Origin: Paracoccus endophyticus
GTDB lineage: Bacteria > Pseudomonadota > Alphaproteobacteria > Rhodobacterales > Rhodobacteraceae
Reading direction: 5' to 3'
NCBI RefSeq assembly: GCF_003286075.1
Contig: NZ_QLUV01000004.1
Location: forward strand, 124,001-188,000
DNA length: 64,000 nt
The position numbers and the translations under genes are program-made. How positions within the stretch are numbered: position 1 is the first letter of the stretch; each line of letters begins with the position of its first letter. Positions 60,019 through 64,000 of the stretch are shown piece by piece. Below the pieces are notes generated by a model. The model was not told the origin of the DNA. It searched no databases and was given only the letters and a program-made list of their open reading frames with translations.

Positions 60019-61074
60019 TCAGGCCGGCGTGCCGCCCGCGCCATTCCCCGCCCCGTCAGCCCCCACCCCGTCAGCCTCGGACCGGGCAGGCCGCGCGCCG
60101 GGCACGGCGGGCCCCATGAAGGCGCCGGGCGGCGCGGCGGTATCGTCGCCCGCGGGCTGCGCGGGCGTTCTGCGGGGCGGGGCCTTCCAGCGACGGTGGA
60201 CCCAGAACCACTGGTCCATGTGCGCGCGCACCAGCCGTTCCAGGTCGTCATTCAGCGCCTGCATCATCGTGGCGGCATCCGAGGCAGGGATCGGCAGGCC
60301 CACCTCGACCCGAAAGCTCAGCCCGTCCGGCTGGCGCACCCCGGCGATGGGAACCAGCGCCGCGCCGTGGCGCAACGCCAGCTCGGCCGGGGTCAGGACC
60401 GTCTCGCTGGGCAGGCCGAAGAACCGCAGAGTCGCGCCGTGCCGGTCGAACTGGTCGAACCCCAGGCACAGCATCCCCCCGCGCCGCAGAAAGCGCAGCA
60501 TGCCCGTCAGCCCGGCGCGTCCCGCGCGCGGAAACAGGGGCTGCGCGATGGCCTCGATCGTGGGGATGTAATGGCGGTTGAAGGCGCGGTTGTTCATCGG
60601 CCGGTACAGCGCCCCGACAGGCCAGCCCCGCGCCGCGATCGCCGCGCGCATCGCGTCATAGTTGCCGAAATGCGCGCAGGCGAGGATCACCGGCCGCCCC
60701 GCCGCCGCCGCCTGTTCCAGCGCGGGCACGCCCGGTCCGGTCAGGGGGTCGGCAGCACCCACGCGGGCGGTGAACTCGGCCCCGGAATAGATTTCCATCA
60801 GGGCGCGGCCCGCGTTGTCGGGAACGGCCCGCGTCAGGCGGCGCACCTCGGCGGGCGTCAGGTCGGGGCGCGCCAGGGCAAGGTTCTCGCGGATGCGCCG
60901 CCGCCAGCCGGCCACGGGGCCGACCAGATGGGCAAAGGTCCAGCCCATCGCGGGAATGCGCCGGTCATAGGGCAGCAGCCGGAACAGCCGGATCAGCGCC
61001 ATGAAGGCCGCGCTGGCCACCCGGTCGCGCAGGGGCACCCGCGGCGCGTCGTCCGGGGCGGGCGGCGCGCTCAT
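60019..61074 (-). CDS. Lysophospholipid/lipid A acyltransferase (LpxL/HtrB-type)
   Basis: A 351-aa membrane-associated acyltransferase. The catalytic HX4D motif is CAHFGNYDAM (His and Asp kept). IRLFRLLPYDRRIPAMGWTFAHLVGP is the N-terminal membrane helix, and VGALYRPMNN and LPSETVLTPAELALRHGAALVPI follow the family. The last 60 residues are a basic, Ala/Gly/Pro-rich tail. It acylates lipid A precursors or related lipids. The start overlaps the DMT gene stop by ATGA. Confidence 0.88.
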   Translation of the reverse strand: MSAPPAPDDAPRVPLRDRVASAAFMALIRLFRLLPYDRRIPAMGWTFAHLVGPVAGWRRRIRENLALARPDLTPAEVRRLTRAVPDNAGRALMEIYSGAEFTARVGAADPLTGPGVPALEQAAAAGRPVILACAHFGNYDAMRAAIAARGWPVGALYRPMNNRAFNRHYIPTIEAIAQPLFPRAGRAGLTGMLRFLRRGGMLCLGFDQFDRHGATLRFFGLPSETVLTPAELALRHGAALVPIAGVRQPDGLSFRVEVGLPIPASDAATMMQALNDDLERLVRAHMDQWFWVHRRWKAPPRRTPAQPAGDDTAAPPGAFMGPAVPGARPARSEADGVGADGAGNGAGGTPA

Positions 61075-61991
61075 CCAGGGCGGCCGGCGCGCATGGCCTG
61101 CGCCTCGCGCGTCCAGACATACAGCCCCGCGGCCACGATGATCCCCGCGCCCACCAGCGCCCACAGGTCGGGCACCGCGCCGAAGAACAGCCAGCCCCAC
61201 AGCCCCGCCCAGATCAGCCCGGTATAGCCGAAGGGCGCGACGGCCGCCGCCTCGGCCAGCGAGAAGGCGCGGATCAGCGTGGCCTGGGCGCCCGTTCCCA
61301 GCAGGCCCAGCGCCAGGAATGCGGGCAGGTCGGCCGCGGCGACCGGCTGCCACACGAAGGGCGCGACCAGCGACGCGCCCAGCGTCGCCACCGCCGTGGA
61401 CCACAGGATCGAGGTCGCGGTCGAATCGCCCCGCACCATCCGGGTCATCACCGCCCCCGCGGCATAGGTGAACGCCCCGATCAGCGGCAGGACCGCCGCG
61501 GGGTGCAGCACGCCCGCGCCCGGGCGGATGATGATCAGCGCGCCGGCCAGTGCCGCGGCGATGCCGACGATGCGGCGGATGCCGATGCGCTCGCCCAGAA
61601 ACAGCGCCGCGCCCAGCGTGATCAGCACGGGGTTGATGTCCATGATCGCCGTCGCCTCGGCCAGTCCGATGAACTGCAGGGCGGTGAAGAACAGCCCGAT
61701 CGAGGCGACCTGCGTCAGCCCTCGCCCGACCTGCAGCAGGGGCGCGCTGGACCGGGCGACGGTCCGCAGGCGCGGGGCCAGCACCGCCAGCACGATGACC
61801 AGGTTGATCGCCATCCGGGTCCAGATCACCTGTCCGGGGTGATAGCTGGCGGTCAGGTGCTTGCCCAGCGCGTCCATCAGCGTGAACAGCAGCACCGAGG
61901 CCAGCAGCATCAGGATGCCCAGCCGCTGGTTCGCGGCCTGCGCGGGCCGGGCCGCGGCCGTGGGCAGGGCGCCGGGCGTGGGCTGGGTCAT
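61071..61991 (-). CDS. EamA/DMT-superfamily transporter
   Basis: A 306-aa exporter with about ten hydrophobic segments in two EamA halves (about 22-150 and 165-295). LLFTLMDALGKHL and LAEATAIMDINPVLITLGAALFLGERI are first-half motifs; LAEAAAVAPFGYTGLIWAGLWGWLFFGAVPD the second. Typical substrates are amino acids or metabolites; unknown here. It shares ATGA with the downstream acyltransferase, so the two are one unit, divergent in function. Confidence 0.85.
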   Translation of the reverse strand: MTQPTPGALPTAAARPAQAANQRLGILMLLASVLLFTLMDALGKHLTASYHPGQVIWTRMAINLVIVLAVLAPRLRTVARSSAPLLQVGRGLTQVASIGLFFTALQFIGLAEATAIMDINPVLITLGAALFLGERIGIRRIVGIAAALAGALIIIRPGAGVLHPAAVLPLIGAFTYAAGAVMTRMVRGDSTATSILWSTAVATLGASLVAPFVWQPVAAADLPAFLALGLLGTGAQATLIRAFSLAEAAAVAPFGYTGLIWAGLWGWLFFGAVPDLWALVGAGIIVAAGLYVWTREAQAMRAGRPG

Positions 61992-62076
61992 CGCCCGCCC
62001 CCGGACTGCCCCGCCCTGCCGCCTGCACGCGCACGGCACATCGCCGCGCCGAGGGCCGCCGGGCAGGCCCGTCCGG

Positions 62077-64000
62077 TCACAGCAGCGCCTTGACCTTGGC
62101 CACCGTGTCCTCGGCCGTGATGCCGAATTCCCTGTAAAGCCGTTCGGCGGGGGCCGAGGCGCCAAAGCCCGTCATCCCCACGAAATCACAGCGTTTCCAG
62201 TCGCCCCGCTCGCCCATCAGCAGCCAGTCCCAGGGCTGGCGCACCGCCGCCTCGACCGCCACGCGGACGGGGCCTGCGGGCAGGACCTCGGCGCGGTAAT
62301 CCTCGTCCTGGTCGCGGAACAGCTCCATGCAGGGGACCGACACGACGCGCGTGGGGATGCCTTCGGCCTCCAGCGCCTCGGCGGCCCGGACGGCGATCTC
62401 GACCTCGGACCCCGAGGCCATCAGGATCGCCCGCGCCTCGGCCGACGCCTCGCGCAGGACATAGGCGCCCCGTGCGGTCAGGTTCTCGGCGGTGTGTTCC
62501 GTGCGCACGGTGGGCAGGTTCTGCCGCGACAGCGCCAGGATCGAGGGGGTCTCGTCGGTGCTCAGCGCCAGTTCCCACGCCTCGGCGGTCTCGACCACGT
62601 CGGCGGGGCGGAACGTCCAGGTGTTGGGCGTGGCGCGCAGCATGGCCAGATGCTCGACCGGCTGGTGGGTCGGGCCATCCTCGCCCAGGCCGATGGAATC
62701 GTGGGTCATCACATAGACCACCGGCAGTCCCATCAGCGCCGACAGCCGCATCGCGCCACGGGCATAGTCGGTAAAGCACAGGAACGTGCCGCCATAGGGG
62801 CGAAAGCCCCCGTGCAGCCACAGCCCGTTCATCGCCGCGGCCATGCCGTGTTCCCGGATGCCGTAATGGACATAGCGGCCCAGCCGGTTCTGCGCGTCGA
62901 ACACGCCCAGGCCCTTGGTCAGCGTGTTGTTGGACCCGGTCAGGTCGGCCGACCCGCCGATGGTTTCCGGCAGAACGGGGTTCACCGCCTCCAGCACCAT
63001 CTCGGAGGCCTTGCGGGTGGCGACCGTGGGGCGCCCCTCGGCGGCGGCGCGCTTGACCGCCTCGATCGCGGGGGCCAGCGCCGGGTTCGCCTCGCCCGAG
63101 ACGCGGGCGGCGAATGCGTTGCGGCGGTCTTGCGGCAGGGCATCGACGCGGGCGGCCCAGTCCTCGCGCGCGGGGCGGCCGCGCGCGCCGATGGCCCGCC
63201 AGCGCGCCAGGATGTCGTCGGGGACGTGGAAATCGGGGTGCGCCCAGTCGTATCCGCTGCGCGCCGCCGCGATCCCCTCGGCCCCCAGGGGCGATCCGTG
63301 GACGCCCGAGGTGCCGCCCTTGGGCGCCCCCCAGCCGATGATCGTCTTGCACGCGACCAGGGTCGGGCGGCCATCGCCTGACGCGGCCTCGGTCAGGGCG
63401 CGGTCGATGTCGGCGGCGTCGTGGCCGTCGCACGACAGGGTGCGCCAGCCGCAGGCCTCGAACCGCTTCAGCTGGTCGGTCTTGTCCGACAGCGACACCG
63501 CGCCGTCGATGGTGATGTCGTTGTCGTCCCACAGCACGATCAGCCGGCCCAGCCGCTGGTGGCCGGCCAGTGCGATCGCCTCGTGGCTGATGCCCTCCAT
63601 CAGGCAGCCGTCGCCCGCGATCACCCAGGTGCGGTGGTCGCACAGGTCGGGGCCGAACTCGGCGCGCATCTTCTCCTCGGCCATGGCCATGCCGACGGCG
63701 GTGGCCAGGCCCTGGCCCAGCGGGCCGGTCGTCGTCTCGACCCCCTCGGCGTGGCCGTATTCGGGGTGGCCCGCGGTGATCGCGCCCCACTGGCGGAAGT
63801 TGCGGATCTGCTCCAGCGTCATCTGCTCGTACCCGGTCAGGTGCAGAACCGCATAGATCAGCATCGAGCCATGGCCCGCCGACAGCACGAAACGGTCGCG
63901 GTCGAACCAGTTCGGCGCGGCGGCGTCGAATTTCAGATGCCGGCCCCACAGCACGGTCGCCACGTCCGCCATGCCCATCGGCATGCCGGGATGGCCCGAG
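62077..64000 (-). CDS. tkt: Transketolase (5' end cut by window)
   Basis: The C-terminal 640 or so residues of transketolase, TPP-dependent, of the pentose phosphate / Calvin-type network. The frame enters through the window edge with [18 protein letters not shown], near residue 30 of the full protein. [13 protein letters not shown] is the TPP motif, [32 protein letters not shown] the pyrimidine domain, and [20 protein letters not shown] follows. It ends VKALL at 62077. The gene start is outside. Confidence 0.96.
   Translation of the reverse strand, partial: SGHPGMPMGMADVATVLWGRHLKFDAAAPNWFDRDRFVLSAGHGSMLIYAVLHLTGYEQMTLEQIRNFRQWGAITAGHPEYGHAEGVETTTGPLGQGLATAVGMAMAEEKMRAEFGPDLCDHRTWVIAGDGCLMEGISHEAIALAGHQRLGRLIVLWDDNDITIDGAVSLSDKTDQLKRFEACGWRTLSCDGHDAADIDRALTEAASGDGRPTLVACKTIIGWGAPKGGTSGVHGSPLGAEGIAAARSGYDWAHPDFHVPDDILARWRAIGARGRPAREDWAARVDALPQDRRNAFAARVSGEANPALAPAIEAVKRAAAEGRPTVATRKASEMVLEAVNPVLPETIGGSADLTGSNNTLTKGLGVFDAQNRLGRYVHYGIREHGMAAAMNGLWLHGGFRPYGGTFLCFTDYARGAMRLSALMGLPVVYVMTHDSIGLGEDGPTHQPVEHLAMLRATPNTWTFRPADVVETAEAWELALSTDETPSILALSRQNLPTVRTEHTAENLTARGAYVLREASAEARAILMASGSEVEIAVRAAEALEAEGIPTRVVSVPCMELFRDQDEDYRAEVLPAGPVRVAVEAAVRQPWDWLLMGERGDWKRCDFVGMTGFGASAPAERLYREFGITAEDTVAKVKALL

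Overview
The window is a stretch of chromosome from a GC-rich alphaproteobacterium, most likely a Paracoccus-like member of the Rhodobacteraceae. This rests on gene content and order (cmk-rpsA-ihfB-lapA-trpF...trpB; glnD-murJ-trpS; accB-accC-aat with DUF2155 and NDUFA12; a suf cluster with two YIP1-type membrane genes), on an NDUFA12-type complex I subunit, and on a direct-repeat GTTC-N7-GTTC SOS-type box, the LexA motif of Rhodobacter relatives. No database search was run, so genus level is inference. Nothing looks like phage, plasmid, insertion sequence or CRISPR. Both ends cut genes: an ABC-F ATPase at the left and transketolase at the right.

Layout. 1-4.7 kb: ABC-F ATPase end and dnaE. 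4.8-9.4 kb: complete BMP-type (nucleoside-class) ABC importer operon. 9.6-18.3 kb: small lipoprotein, ilvC divergent from two tandem Lrp/AsnC regulators, a HAD phosphatase / small membrane protein / UbiH-type hydroxylase operon, a GntR regulator coupled to an AlkA-type DNA glycosylase, a carboxylesterase and an HNH protein. 18.4-31.5 kb: radical SAM gene with a SOS-type box, trpS, a rhomboid-fold protein without catalytic residues, murJ, glnD, an LpoA-like lipoprotein divergent from rsmI-yraN, gshB and comM. 31.7-40.2 kb: coaBC overlapping a nine-gene run for Fe-S assembly (cysteine desulfurase, sufB, sufC, sufD, two YIP1-like proteins, sufS). 40.2-47.6 kb: FMN reductase, tRNA-Arg(CCG), rpsB-tsf, clpX, clpP, pth and a DUF2237 gene. 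47.8-55.7 kb: an acidic exported protein, trpB, a GNAT gene, trpF, lapA-type gene, ihfB, rpsA, cmk and a FAD oxidoreductase. 55.8-64 kb: NDUFA12, MlaD, DUF2155, aat, accC-accB, a lipid A-type acyltransferase with a DMT exporter, and tkt.

Most genes are housekeeping: replication, translation, Fe-S, CoA, glutathione, fatty acid, tryptophan and branched-chain amino acid synthesis, proteolysis and envelope assembly. The more unusual signals are regulatory or structural: a perfect GTTC-N7-GTTC box at the radical SAM gene, an ambiguous LexA/CtrA-like direct repeat before comM, a folded leader between a promoter and rpsA, a catalytically dead rhomboid, and a 139-nt tail-to-tail coding overlap between the DUF2155 gene and aat. 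I found no clear previously undescribed multi-gene system; the strongest leads are the two direct-repeat operators and the rpsA leader.
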